A DNA stretch of 64,000 nucleotides from JBDTSW01 sp963782605 (GCA_963782605.1 CAWAKK010000001.1:408211-472210), one strand, 5' to 3'; shown: positions 1 to 8,887, counted from the first letter of the stretch. The notes: generated by a model from the sequence alone, not told the origin. Made by a program: numbers and translations.

Positions 1-1
1 G

Positions 2-226
2 CCACTCGAGGATGAGATCGATGATCTGCGCGAGAGCGCGAAGGCCCTGACCGCCGAACTGGAGGAGACGCGTGCGATCGTGAGCCCGCTTTCCCGGCAG
101 GTCGCTGAGCTGCACGCGACAATCGCCCGCCTGGAAGGCTCGCTCGAGCATGTCATCGACCGCGTTCCCGGGCTGTCGGCCGACGAGGCCGCGGAGCGCG
201 GCGAGGAGATCGCCGAAGCGCGCTGA
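2..226 (+). CDS. C-terminal part of a coiled-coil protein (5' end outside window)
   Basis: The reading frame is open from the window edge to a TGA at 224-226, giving the last 74 residues of a protein that starts upstream. The visible part is rich in Glu, Arg, Leu and Ala with heptad-like spacing, so it is probably a long alpha-helical coiled coil, and it ends in an acidic tail (EEIAEAR). No catalytic motif is visible and I do not recognise the family. The segment around 144-176 is nearly repeated at 651-684, just past the next gene. Confidence 0.6.
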   Translation, partial: PLEDEIDDLRESAKALTAELEETRAIVSPLSRQVAELHATIARLEGSLEHVIDRVPGLSADEAAERGEEIAEAR

Positions 227-301
227 CCCGGCTGCCCGCGCAGCGTCTCTCAGCGCCCAAGCCCCGAATTGGATCATCGGTCGCCGGGTAACCGGGCCAC
301 G

Positions 302-580
302 ATGGCCGAGAAGCCGACGTTGTACGTCTGTCACGGCGACGACGGGGGACCGCGGGTGCATCCGTGCCGCCGGGTCCAGGAGGCCCTGCGCGCCAAGGGG
401 ACCGAGTACGAGAAGGTGATCGCGGCTCACGGCCACCCCATCCCATTCCTGCGCAAGGGCTCACGCGAGGAGCTGCGCGCGGCGACCGGGGACACGAAGC
501 TTCCGGCGCTGAAGCTCGCTGACGGGACGGTGCTCGCCCACTCGAAGGCGATCCTGTCCTGGGTCGCCGATCAGCCCTGA
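302..580 (+). CDS. Glutathione S-transferase N-terminal (thioredoxin-fold) domain protein
   Basis: A 92-residue protein, the length of a single thioredoxin-fold domain. It opens with a beta strand (PTLYVC), then HPCRRVQEAL on the first helix, a central strand ending in the cis-proline type motif KLPALKLADG, and AILSWV in the last helix. This matches the N-terminal domain of glutathione S-transferases and glutaredoxin-like proteins; there is no C-terminal all-helical GST domain. The usual CxxC is absent: Cys10 and Cys22 lie far apart, with Cys22 in HPC the likely active residue. The ATG at 302 places the fold exactly; a frame-extended start at 269 adds only basic residues. Substrate unknown. 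Confidence 0.7.
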   Translation: MAEKPTLYVCHGDDGGPRVHPCRRVQEALRAKGTEYEKVIAAHGHPIPFLRKGSREELRAATGDTKLPALKLADGTVLAHSKAILSWVADQP

Positions 581-650
581 GCGCGCCGCTTTTCCGGTCA
601 CGCGGTCCGGCGATCTACCTCCTCTACCCGGAGCGACACCCGCGACCACT

Positions 651-684
651 CGAGCGATGTCATCGAGCGCGTCCCCGGGCCCGT
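651..684 (+). repeat. Degenerate copy of the 144-176 coding segment
   Basis: This stretch matches the segment of the first gene at about 144-176 with one inserted base and about three substitutions, including the shared words ATGTCATCGA and CCCGGGC. It lies between two convergent genes and is not in a credible reading frame. It looks like the leftover end of a duplicated copy of the upstream coiled-coil gene. Confidence 0.4.
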
Positions 685-686
685 GC

Positions 687-1724
687 TCAGTGATGGTCGC
701 CGAAGGGCGGCCTTCCTGCATTGTCGATCCTGATCACTTTGCCCGTGAGCGTGACGACGAACGCGGTCTTGCCGATGAACTCGAGCGACGTCGGCCGGTC
801 CAAACCGTCCACGACGGAGGCAAAACTGCCGTCCTTCGTGACCCGCAGCAGCCGCCCCGTGTCAGGGGAAGCCGGGGCCCCTTCGTTCTCAGGAATTTGC
901 GGCAGGTCCCAGATCCCTTGTGACACGGCATACAGCTGGCGGCAGAGCCCGAACTCCACGTCGACGATCAGAGGCGCTCCAGAGGCGATCTCGGTCGCTG
1001 TCGACCCCCACGGCGTGAATGTCACGACCTTGCCGTCCTGCGGAAGATGCGGGATGGGGCCGGCCTGCCCCATATAGATCCTCCTGCCACGGACCTCGAG
1101 GCCCGTGGGGACGATGTTGGGGAAGGCAATAATCTGGCGGATGTAACCGCCTCGCGTGACGCGCAGCACGCGGTTGTGGTGGCCGTCCGTGACCAGGAAT
1201 CCGCGACGAAATCGCTCCAGCGCGTACTGGACCCCGCTGGCGACGAAAAAGTCGGTCTCGGGAGGATGCTCCATCGACCACACGCCGATGTCGGCGATGG
1301 CGGTCGCACTGCCGTCCTCCTTGACCCGGTAGATGCCGGCGACCACGTCGTCCTGGCCGAACTCGGGGCCGACAAGCGTGACCAGCACGTAAGCGGTGTG
1401 ACCCACGAAGGCCACATCGATGGCTCCACCGATGCCCACTTCGGGGATCGCCGGAGGCAAGCCGCTTGCAAAGGTCGTGACCGCGCCCGTCTCAGGATCC
1501 ACCCTCAGAACGCGGCCTCCGGGGCCGTCCGTCACGTACAGCGCCTTGTCCGGGCCGACTGTGCTTCCCGAGCCACACCCGCTGGCGCATCCCGGCGCGG
1601 CGAAGGTAGCCAGCTCGTGCGCCACGGGGTTCGGAGGCACTGTGGGGTTCGCTGTCGCTGTGGAGGGTATGGCGGCCACCACTGCGGCAACTGCCACTAG
1701 CACCAACGATCGTCCAACATCCAT
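687..1724 (-). CDS. Secreted ScyD/ScyE-type beta-propeller protein
   Basis: 345 residues. The chosen start is the ATG at 1724, preceded by GGGAGGG, and gives a clean signal peptide (MDVGRSLVLVAVAAVVAAI, cleavage after TATA). The mature part shows repeated propeller-like strands: ALYVTDG, GRVLRVD, GGAIDVAFVG, AGIYRV, NRVLRV, GKVVTFT, GRLLRVTKDG, GKVIRID. This pattern (gas vesicle/SMP-30-like propeller, ScyD/ScyE family) is common in actinobacterial and cyanobacterial secreted proteins. No catalytic residues can be assigned. Four Cys (CASGCGS, GLCRQ) may stabilise the extracytoplasmic fold. It faces the GST-like gene convergently and has its own upstream gap of nearly 300 bases. Confidence 0.75.
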   Translation of the reverse strand: MDVGRSLVLVAVAAVVAAIPSTATANPTVPPNPVAHELATFAAPGCASGCGSGSTVGPDKALYVTDGPGGRVLRVDPETGAVTTFASGLPPAIPEVGIGGAIDVAFVGHTAYVLVTLVGPEFGQDDVVAGIYRVKEDGSATAIADIGVWSMEHPPETDFFVASGVQYALERFRRGFLVTDGHHNRVLRVTRGGYIRQIIAFPNIVPTGLEVRGRRIYMGQAGPIPHLPQDGKVVTFTPWGSTATEIASGAPLIVDVEFGLCRQLYAVSQGIWDLPQIPENEGAPASPDTGRLLRVTKDGSFASVVDGLDRPTSLEFIGKTAFVVTLTGKVIRIDNAGRPPFGDHH

Positions 1725-1892
1725 GGTGGCCCTCCCGTCGTTGCCGACGGCGCGGCGCTCGCGCCGCCTCCGAGGAGCTCGCTTGGGGGTTAACAGCAAG
1801 AAGCTCCGATCTCAAATCTACCACCCCGGCGCGCATCAAGTCGAGAAACCGGGGGGGCAAATCGCGGTCGCGATGATGCCCACAGACAGGGG

Positions 1893-1928
1893 CGGAAAAG
1901 TGAGACTGATCGGAAAAGTGAGACTGAT
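1893..1928 (+). repeat. Perfect 18-bp tandem duplication
   Basis: The unit CGGAAAAGTGAGACTGAT occurs twice back to back without a mismatch. It sits in the 282-base stretch between the ScyD/ScyE-like gene (start 1724) and tRNA-Asp (2007), in which I see no gene. The A-rich unit stands out from the GC-rich surroundings. Confidence 0.8.
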
Positions 1929-2006
1929 CGAAGTGGTTCTTGGCGGCCAGGCCGCTACGAGCCCGGGCAGGGGGTTCACCGCCGCCGCCCCCCGACGAAC
2001 AGGGAA

Positions 2007-2080
<74 letters not shown>

Positions 2081-2113
2081 TGGACCGCGCCTCAGTCTAC
2101 GGCGCTTCTTCTG

Positions 2114-2131
2114 AAGGCTGTTGACAGCCTT
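2114..2131 (+). promoter_or_regulatory. Perfect 7-4-7 inverted repeat before the protease gene
   Basis: AAGGCTG and CAGCCTT flank the loop TTGA, directly before the GGGAG ribosome-binding site and the GTG/ATG start of the S1 protease. It could be an operator or a 5' leader hairpin. There is no T-run, so a terminator is less likely. Confidence 0.35.
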
Positions 2132-2145
2132 GGGAGAATTCCTCG

Positions 2146-3006
2146 GTGATGGCACGGGTGGGTGCAAAGGGGCGAGTCGCGAGTGCGGCGGTCGTGCTGA
2201 CGGCGCTGTGCGCCGCCGCGGGCTCTCCGGCGAGCGCCGCCGGCCCGAACGAGAAGCGCGTCGTCGGGGGCGTCGAAGCGGATCCGGCCGATTGGCCGTT
2301 CGCCGCGGCATTGGTGACGCAAGGCAACCAGTTCTGCGGAGGGTCGGTGATCGCGCGTAAGGCCGTGCTCACGGCGGCCCACTGCGTGTGCCGGTCGGAC
2401 GACAAGGCCCGCCGTGGCACCTCGCGCTGCGCGCTCGTTGGCACGAACTACCGGGTAGTCACGGAGCGCCCCGACCTCACCGATCAGACCTCCGGCCAGG
2501 CGCTGCGGGTGAAGCGGCACATGGTCCATCCCGACTACCCCCGCACGTTTCGTCATGACTTCGCCGTCGTGCGCCTGCGCGAAGCCACGGACGCTCCGCC
2601 GGTCGAGCTCGCCTCACGATCCGAGGACGATGCGGAGACCGGCGTTGGCGCCCCGCTGACGGTCGCCGGCTGGGGATCGACGACCCCGCAGCCACCCGGC
2701 ACCCCGTCGACGCTGCTGCGGGAGACCCGGCAGAACGTGATCGCGAAACGTCCCTGCAAGAAGGCCTACAGGTTCTTCCCCGCGAGCGAGCTGATCTGCA
2801 CGCGTGGTGAGCCCATCTCCGGTGGTGGCCGCACGAGCGCCTGCTTCGGCGACAGCGGGGGGCCGCTGGTGGCGGACCTGACCACGGACCCGGTGCTGGT
2901 GGGTGTCGCCGCCTTTGGCGGCAGGCGCTGCGGCGTCAAAAAGCCGACCGTCTATACCCGCGTTGCCGACGGTCTGCGCTTCATCCGCGCGGCCGCCGGC
3001 CTCTAG
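2146..3006 (+). CDS. Secreted trypsin-fold serine protease (S1A)
   Basis: 286 residues with a signal peptide, a short propeptide ending NEKR, and a mature start VVGG typical of zymogen activation by cleavage after Arg38. The catalytic triad is complete: His79 in LTAAHC, Asp138 in HDFAVVRL, Ser237 in GDSGGP. Conserved Cys pairs are present (FCGGS/AAHC and others). The residue at the base of the S1 pocket (chymotrypsin position 189, six before the catalytic Ser) is Ser231 rather than Asp. Trypsin-like Arg/Lys specificity is therefore not expected, and a chymotrypsin- or elastase-like choice is more plausible. GTG 2146 and ATG 2149 are both possible starts; the GGGAG at 2132 serves either. It acts outside the cell. 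Confidence 0.9.
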   Translation: MMARVGAKGRVASAAVVLTALCAAAGSPASAAGPNEKRVVGGVEADPADWPFAAALVTQGNQFCGGSVIARKAVLTAAHCVCRSDDKARRGTSRCALVGTNYRVVTERPDLTDQTSGQALRVKRHMVHPDYPRTFRHDFAVVRLREATDAPPVELASRSEDDAETGVGAPLTVAGWGSTTPQPPGTPSTLLRETRQNVIAKRPCKKAYRFFPASELICTRGEPISGGGRTSACFGDSGGPLVADLTTDPVLVGVAAFGGRRCGVKKPTVYTRVADGLRFIRAAAGL

Positions 3007-3013
3007 CCCGAAC

Positions 3014-3850
3014 GTGCGCCTGGTCACCTACCGCGCGGGTCGCGGTGAGCGCGCCGGAATCCTTGCGGACGGCCAGATCGCCGACGCGTGGGACGCGTTG
3101 GGCGGGGGCGGTGAGAGCGTGCGAGACCTGCTCGCAGCCGGTCATCTCTCGGAGCTCAACGCGGTCGAGCCGGGCGCCGGGCTCGCGCTTTCGGAGGTCG
3201 AGTTGCTGCCGCCCGTGCCCGACCCCGAAAAGATCGTCTGCCTCGGCCTCAACTATCGCGAGCATGCCGCAGAGGCGGGCGTCGAGCCACCGAAGAGCGC
3301 GGCGATCTTCGGGAAGTACCGAAATGCGCTCGCGGCGCCCGGGGCGATGGTGCCGCTGCCCGGGGCATCTCGCAAGGTCGACTTCGAGGCGGAGGTGGCG
3401 TTCGTGCTGGGTCGCCGCGCGAGCGGTGTGGACGAGGCCGACGCCCTCGACCACGTCGCCGGGTACACACTGCTCAACGACCTCTCCGCGCGCGATCTCC
3501 AGTTCGCGACGCCGCAGTGGATGGCGGGCAAGGTTTTCGACGGATCAGCGCCCTGCGGTCCCACCCTGGTGACGAAGGACGAGGCCGGAGCGCACGACGC
3601 GATCGAGTTCGCCCTCGATCTGAACGGGGAGCGAATGCAGCACTCGACGACCGCGGATCTGATCTTCTCCATCCCGGCGCTCGTCTCGCAACTCTCGCGC
3701 CTTATGACCTTGGAGCCCGGCGATATCGTCGCCACGGGAACCCCGTCGGGGGTGGGCTCGACGAGAGATCCGCGGGTCTGGCTCGCCGCAGGCGACGAGC
3801 TCGAGATCAGCTCGCCGCAGCTCGGGACTCTTCGGACCCGGATCGGCTGA
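3014..3850 (+). CDS. Fumarylacetoacetate hydrolase family protein
   Basis: 278 residues from the GTG at 3014, seven bases after the protease stop. An N-terminal about 60-residue cap is followed by the FAH catalytic domain. The segment VCLGLNYREHAAE, the metal-binding acidic pair in DFEAEVAFVLG, YTLLNDLSARD, and the late motif ATGTPSGVG are typical. The family splits C-C bonds of acylpyruvates or hydrates/isomerises 2-oxo-dienoates with a Mg or Mn ion, in aromatic-compound breakdown or oxaloacetate repair. The exact substrate cannot be read from sequence, and no other ring-cleavage genes are adjacent. Its 3' end overlaps the convergent membrane-protein gene by 44 bases. Confidence 0.85.
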   Translation: MRLVTYRAGRGERAGILADGQIADAWDALGGGGESVRDLLAAGHLSELNAVEPGAGLALSEVELLPPVPDPEKIVCLGLNYREHAAEAGVEPPKSAAIFGKYRNALAAPGAMVPLPGASRKVDFEAEVAFVLGRRASGVDEADALDHVAGYTLLNDLSARDLQFATPQWMAGKVFDGSAPCGPTLVTKDEAGAHDAIEFALDLNGERMQHSTTADLIFSIPALVSQLSRLMTLEPGDIVATGTPSGVGSTRDPRVWLAAGDELEISSPQLGTLRTRIG

Positions 3851-5519
3851 ACGCCGGGCTCACCTCCATGAAGGCCGCCACCAGGTAGAGCGGCAGGAAC
3901 CAGACCACGTAGAAGTAGAACCAGTGTGTGGCGCCGAGCTGCACGGCCACGATTACCGCGGCCGCCAGTGCCGCCACCTGTACCGCGGACTTCTCGCGCG
4001 GGAGGAAGGCGACTCCCACTGCCAGTGCCACCGCGCCGAGGCGCGCCAACGTCTGCAGGAAATCGAGCGCCGGCGCCAGCCCCCAAAGGCTGAACGGTGA
4101 GCCTCGGTCCGCCTGGTAGCCGATGGTGCGGTCGTAGATCTCCCCGAGGCCGCCGTCCGGCAGAAATGGCGCGAACGAGACCAGGCAGGTGAGGCCGAAA
4201 GCAAGCGAGAAGATCGCGATCCCGCGGCGCTCTCGCCAGGACTCGCCCGCAGTCGCAAACAGCGGAGCGAGCGCGGCCGTCCCAAACTTGGCTGCAGCGC
4301 CCAAGCCGAGCAGCACCCCACGCCCTGCTGGTGAGGCGAGCGCCACCAGAGCCCACACCACCGACGCTGCTACGAAGGCATCGTTCGCGTTGGCGTTCAT
4401 GGCGTAGAGGGTCCAGGGGCAGGCGATCCAGGCGAAGGCGAGGGCTCCGCCCAGCCACCGCCCGGTGGCCCCCGCACGCAGTCGTAGGCCCAGGACGACG
4501 AGCCCGATCACGACCGCCAGGTCAAAGGCGATCGCGGCGGCGTGCGCTGCCGGGACGCCATCCCAATCGCCCTCCCACGGCCAGGCGAGCTCGAACGGCA
4601 CGTAGGCGGCGTAGTTGGCGGGCCCGTATACGTCGCCGCGGAGGTCGAGCCCCGGCGAGAACTCGCCGTCGTACAGCTCGGCCCCGTCGGTGATGCGATC
4701 CGCCCCGACGACGCCGGCGACGCCCACGTCGATCACCTGCGAGTCGGCGAGGTTGAGCGCGATGCGGCCTGCCCCAAGGACGACCGCCGCCACGACCAGC
4801 CATCGAAGGGCGACGAACGGAACCAGCGGGCCGCGACGCTCGGCCCGCCGGAACCCGGTCCAGATCATTCGCAACAGGACGTAGCCCAGGATCGGATACG
4901 TGAGACCAACCGAAGCGGTGATCTCGCCGCGGTTGAAGAAGTAGAGCGAGGCACTCAGCCCCACGATCACGAGCAGATCGAGGTGGACGATCCGAAGGGG
5001 CCGTCGAGGATCAAAGAAAGGCGCGACGAACAGCAGGCAGAGCGGAATCCATACGTAGGGCGCGTTCACGAGCTGAGCGACGGCGCCCTCGTAACCGCGC
5101 GCCAGCTCCGAGCCGACCTGCTGGTCGCGCCAGGCCTCCAGGACCTGCCCCGAGCGGTCGTCGATCGCCACTCGCGCGACCTCTTCGCCGTCCGCGAGCA
5201 GGCTCACCTGCCAGCGGCACGGCCCCTGGGTGAAGATCGCCGTCTCGGCCTCGGGGTGCTCGGCGCGCTCGGCCTTGGCGACCTCGTTCGCGACCGCGAT
5301 CGCCGCGACGTCCGCCGGCTCCAGCTCGTATCCCGCGGGCGCCGGGCCGATAACGCGCTCGAGCGGGGGTGAGGGCTCACCCCCGAAAGGAGGCTGCTCT
5401 GCAGGCGCATACGAGCCGGCAGCGCAGTCGGAGACCTTGGCCGAGGCCTGCGGTGAGCAGAGGACGGCGCTCGCGAGCGCGCAGATCGCGAGCGCCGGCA
5501 CGAGGCGGGCGCGCTTCAT
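3807..5519 (-). CDS. Multi-pass membrane protein, GT-C/DUF2029-like glycosyltransferase candidate
   Basis: 570 residues from the ATG at 5519 (MKRARLVPALAICALASAV, a signal peptide or first membrane helix). After an about 150-residue extracytoplasmic N-terminal part with PepSY-like charged segments come about ten hydrophobic segments. Between them lie short loops such as YDGEFSPG, YGPANYAAYVPFE and YAMNANANDAF. The repeated periplasmic aromatic/acidic loops and the late GATHWFYFYVVWFLPLY helix resemble polyprenyl-phosphate-dependent GT-C transferases of the DUF2029/GT87 type, which mannosylate lipids or glycans outside the membrane. It lies 13 bases downstream of the GGDEF-EAL gene on the same strand, so the two are probably co-transcribed. 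The call rests on topology; no signature is decisive. Confidence 0.55.
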   Translation of the reverse strand: MKRARLVPALAICALASAVLCSPQASAKVSDCAAGSYAPAEQPPFGGEPSPPLERVIGPAPAGYELEPADVAAIAVANEVAKAERAEHPEAETAIFTQGPCRWQVSLLADGEEVARVAIDDRSGQVLEAWRDQQVGSELARGYEGAVAQLVNAPYVWIPLCLLFVAPFFDPRRPLRIVHLDLLVIVGLSASLYFFNRGEITASVGLTYPILGYVLLRMIWTGFRRAERRGPLVPFVALRWLVVAAVVLGAGRIALNLADSQVIDVGVAGVVGADRITDGAELYDGEFSPGLDLRGDVYGPANYAAYVPFELAWPWEGDWDGVPAAHAAAIAFDLAVVIGLVVLGLRLRAGATGRWLGGALAFAWIACPWTLYAMNANANDAFVAASVVWALVALASPAGRGVLLGLGAAAKFGTAALAPLFATAGESWRERRGIAIFSLAFGLTCLVSFAPFLPDGGLGEIYDRTIGYQADRGSPFSLWGLAPALDFLQTLARLGAVALAVGVAFLPREKSAVQVAALAAAVIVAVQLGATHWFYFYVVWFLPLYLVAAFMEVSPAFSRSGSEESRAAAS

Positions 5520-5532
5520 GGGCGCGGCGACT

Positions 5533-7914
5533 CTACGCGGGTGGCTCGACGCGCGACTCGGTCTCGGGCGTTTGGAGGTCGAGTGGGCCGCCCAAAAGGC
5601 CGGCGTTGAGCAACAGCGCATCGGCCTCGGAGGCGCCAAGCGGCGGCGAGAGCGCGTTGCCCTGGCCGAGCTCGCAGCCGAGCTCAACCAGCCGGCGGCG
5701 CTGCTCAGGCCGCTCGATGCCCTCGGCGATCGCCGTCAGGTCGAACGCCTCGGTCAGATCGATGATCGCGCGGAGCAGCGCGGGTTCCATCCCGGAGGCG
5801 GTGATCTCGTGCACGAAGCTGCGATCGATCTTCAGGTGATCCAGCGGGAAACGACGCAGGTACGTGAGCGAGGAGTAGCCGGTACCGAAGTCATCGATCG
5901 CGATCTCAACGCCCAGCTGCTTCAGGTCGCTGAGCCGGCGTGCGCAGGCTTCCGTGTCCTCCATCAGGGACGACTCGGTGATCTCGAGGATGAGCCCATC
6001 GGCGTCGAGCTGGGCCGACGCAAGGGCGTCCTCCACCTCCCCCACCAAGACCGCCTCGCGTAGCTGCGCAGCCGAGAGGTTGACTCCAACGCGCAGGCCC
6101 TCGACGGCCGGATACCGCGCCCGCCAGAGCGCCGCCTGCTGAGCGGCAGCGTGCAAGACCCATCGGCCCAGTGCCTGGATATGGCCGCTCTCCTCGGCCA
6201 GGGGCACGAAGCGATTCGGCAACAGCAGGCCGCGAGTGGGGTGGCGCCAGCGCAACAGCGCCTCGAACCCTCGAAGGACGCCGGTGCGCAGCTCGAAGAT
6301 CGGCTGGTAGACAAGCACGAGCTCGCCCCGTTCGATCGCGCGGTTCAGGTCGACCTCGAGCTCGAGGCGTTCGATCACAGCGGTGTGCATCTGCGGCTCG
6401 AACGACGCGTAACGGCCCTTCCCGAGCGATTTAGCGCGATACATGGCGAGATCCGCGTCCCGAAGCAGTGTGTCGGGATCGCTCGTCGCCGCTGCGATTC
6501 CGATCGAGGCGGAGACGAAGATCTCGCGGCCGGCCAGCTTGAACGGAGCCTGGAGCGCGTCGAGCATTCGCTGCGCCGCTCGCGTGGCCTCGCCGGGATC
6601 GCTGGTCTCCTCCATCAAGACGGCGAACTCGTCGCCCCCCAGCCGGGCCATCGTGTCGGTCGGACGGAGGCATCCGCGCAGGCGTTCGGCCACCGCGATT
6701 AAGAGACGGTCGCCGGCCTGCAGCCCGAGTGAGTCGTTCACCGTCTTGAACCCGTCGAGGTCGCAGAGGAGCACGCTCACTGGCTCGGAGGTGCGCTCGG
6801 CGCGGGCCAGCGCGACCTCCAGGCGATCCAGGAAGAGCGCCCGGTTCGGAAGCCCCGTCAGGAGATCGCGAAACGCCTCCCGCAGAGAATCGGCCACCGA
6901 GCGCTCGTGCCCCAGCGCCAGGCTCGCGTGCTCGGCGAAGGCAAGCAGGACCTGTTGTTCGCGCGCGTCGAACTCGGCGTCGGAGCGGGAGCCGATCGCA
7001 AGACTGCCCGCGATCTCCCCTCGCTCCCAAATCGGTGCGGCGATCGCGGAGACGACGTCGTTCGCGGCGAAGTCAACGGCCAGCTCGGCGGGCTCGAGGC
7101 CGCTGACTGCGTCGGCCACCACGAGCCCGCGCTCGCGCATGGCCTTGCCGCCCAGGCCCTCACTCGCCCCGGAGCGGTGGAGCTTGGCCAAGAGCCCCTC
7201 ATCCGAGCCGATCGAGGCGACCAGAATGGTGTGAGCATGGTCGTCGTGGTCGCGCAAGCGCAGCCCGACGAGATCGCGGTCGAGGATCTCGTGCAGGCCC
7301 TCGGCGACAGAGCCCAGAATCTCGCTCGGTGGCTGGCGATCGACGATGGCCCGCTGAAGCCGCGCCAGGCGCTCGAGCAGCGACTGACGCTGACGAAGCG
7401 CTGCCAGAAGCCGCTCGTTCTCCCCGGCCTGGTCGGGCCGAGCCGATGCATCAGAGCGTTCGCCCAAGACGCGCAGCGTTCGCAAGCCGAGCCACAGCAC
7501 GCCCGCCATGGCCTTCAGGAGCTGCCTGTCTTTGGCGTCGAACTCGGCTTCGGCCCGGGCGACGACCAGATGCAGCCAGTCGCCCTGGATCGACACCGCG
7601 GTGGCATGGCAGATACCCACCCCACGGACGTCGAGCTTGATGCTGCCCTCCAGCGCGGCTTTGAGCTGGTCCGCCTCGCTCAGGTTGCCCAGGTCGAAGC
7701 CGGCGTCGGCCACGGCGCGGCCATCGCGAAGCACCGCGGCTCCATCCGCATCGAAGTCCTCGGTGACGCGTTCAGCAGCGCGCCGAACGGCGGCCCATTC
7801 GTCCTCGAGCGAGGAGATCAGGACGACGAACTCCGCAAGCTTGCGGGTCGAATCCCTGTCCTCTGCGGCGTCAGCCTGCCCGGCCAAGCCGTCTTTCTCC
7901 TGCGATCCGCTCAT
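5533..7914 (-). CDS. GAF-GAF-GGDEF-EAL protein (c-di-GMP synthesis/degradation)
   Basis: 793 cytoplasmic residues from ATG 7914 with a GGGGGAG ribosome-binding site. Domain order: GAF-like (about 25-145), a coiled linker, GAF (about 190-335), GGDEF (about 345-505), EAL (about 515-775). The cyclase site is intact (GGDEF 426-430) with a canonical product-inhibition I-site RPTD (417-420), exactly five residues before it. The phosphodiesterase domain keeps EALLRW (551-556) and IDDFGTGYSSL, so both activities may be real. The GAF domains probably sense a small ligand or redox state. The following gene encodes a membrane glycosyltransferase candidate, which suggests c-di-GMP control of a surface polymer; this is inference. 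Confidence 0.93.
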   Translation of the reverse strand: MSGSQEKDGLAGQADAAEDRDSTRKLAEFVVLISSLEDEWAAVRRAAERVTEDFDADGAAVLRDGRAVADAGFDLGNLSEADQLKAALEGSIKLDVRGVGICHATAVSIQGDWLHLVVARAEAEFDAKDRQLLKAMAGVLWLGLRTLRVLGERSDASARPDQAGENERLLAALRQRQSLLERLARLQRAIVDRQPPSEILGSVAEGLHEILDRDLVGLRLRDHDDHAHTILVASIGSDEGLLAKLHRSGASEGLGGKAMRERGLVVADAVSGLEPAELAVDFAANDVVSAIAAPIWERGEIAGSLAIGSRSDAEFDAREQQVLLAFAEHASLALGHERSVADSLREAFRDLLTGLPNRALFLDRLEVALARAERTSEPVSVLLCDLDGFKTVNDSLGLQAGDRLLIAVAERLRGCLRPTDTMARLGGDEFAVLMEETSDPGEATRAAQRMLDALQAPFKLAGREIFVSASIGIAAATSDPDTLLRDADLAMYRAKSLGKGRYASFEPQMHTAVIERLELEVDLNRAIERGELVLVYQPIFELRTGVLRGFEALLRWRHPTRGLLLPNRFVPLAEESGHIQALGRWVLHAAAQQAALWRARYPAVEGLRVGVNLSAAQLREAVLVGEVEDALASAQLDADGLILEITESSLMEDTEACARRLSDLKQLGVEIAIDDFGTGYSSLTYLRRFPLDHLKIDRSFVHEITASGMEPALLRAIIDLTEAFDLTAIAEGIERPEQRRRLVELGCELGQGNALSPPLGASEADALLLNAGLLGGPLDLQTPETESRVEPPA

Positions 7915-8055
7915 TGCTCCCCCACATCAGGTGATGCTGAGCATCTGGGACGGTCCCGGCGGGGATTCTAAGCCTGTGACGGGCGGGGTGTGGCGGTTGG
8001 CACCGGCTTGCGACCTGGAGTTCATCCACTGCCTGCCGGCAGGCGTAACACGAAC

Positions 8056-8835
8056 ATGGTTCGCTTCGGGGCGGTGGGACTCCATTTCGAGCGTGGGGGC
8101 AACGGAGCGCCGCTGCTCTTGGTTCATGGACTGGGCGGCTCGATCGCGATCTGGCGACCCGTGCGAGAGCGCCTTGAGGCCGAGCGAGAGGTCCTCGTCG
8201 TGGACATGCCGGGCTTCGGGGGCTCCGACCCCCTGCCAGCCGATAGGCCCGCGACGCCCGCCGCCATCGCCCACGCCCTGGCGGCGCTGTGCAAAGCCCA
8301 GGGGATGGCGAGACCGCACGTGGTCGGCAACTCCCTCGGGGCGTGGGTCGCCCTTGAGATGGCGAAGGCCGGGCAGGCGCGGTCGGTGTGCTGCCTCTCA
8401 CCGGCCGGGTTGTGGCGCAACCCCTTGGGGCCCCGTCCAGTCGAGGCGCAGCGCGTGGCGCGACGGCTGAGGCCGTTGTTACTCGCAACCCTCTCGACGG
8501 CCCGCGGGCGCCGCGCGCTCCTTGGCAACTTCGTCGCCCATCCGAACCGCGTTTCGGCCGCGGACGCCCGGGCGCTCGCGCGCGGCTATGCGGACTCGAC
8601 CGGCTATGCCGCCTCCAACGAGGCGATGCGCGCCGGCGCGTTCGAGCACGACGGAGAGCTGAACGTCCCCGTGACCATCGTCTGGGGCGCGGCCGACCGG
8701 ATCGTCGCGCGCCCGAGCCCCTCACGGATTCCCACTGGTAGCCGATACATGGAGATGCCCGGCTGGGGACACACACCCACCTGGGATGACCCCGAGGGCG
8801 TCGCAAGGATCATCTTGGAATCGTCGTCCGGATAG
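8056..8835 (+). CDS. Alpha/beta hydrolase
   Basis: 259 residues from ATG 8056 (MVRFGAVGLHFE); upstream in-frame residues do not resemble the fold. The oxyanion strand LLLVHGLGGS, the DMPGFGGSD turn, the nucleophile elbow GNSLGAW (Ser), VTIVWGAADRIV with the acid, and GWGHTPTWDDP with the catalytic His are all present. This is a soluble esterase/lipase-like alpha/beta hydrolase, with substrate unknown. It is divergent from the GGDEF-EAL gene and followed by the small helical protein at 8888. Confidence 0.85.
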   Translation: MVRFGAVGLHFERGGNGAPLLLVHGLGGSIAIWRPVRERLEAEREVLVVDMPGFGGSDPLPADRPATPAAIAHALAALCKAQGMARPHVVGNSLGAWVALEMAKAGQARSVCCLSPAGLWRNPLGPRPVEAQRVARRLRPLLLATLSTARGRRALLGNFVAHPNRVSAADARALARGYADSTGYAASNEAMRAGAFEHDGELNVPVTIVWGAADRIVARPSPSRIPTGSRYMEMPGWGHTPTWDDPEGVARIILESSSG

Positions 8836-8887
8836 GGTCGGACCACTAAACGGAGAGCCGGGGGTACCGGCCAGAAGGAGATTCGAA

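Noticed and set aside
2121..2126. TTGACA as a -35 box of the protease gene
   Set aside because: No matching -10 at 16-18 bases; the hexamer is part of the hairpin.
3253..4458. Long minus-strand open frame across the FAH and membrane-protein genes
   Set aside because: It is a shadow frame of GC-rich coding sequence with Arg/Ser-rich translation and no domain; real genes explain both strands.
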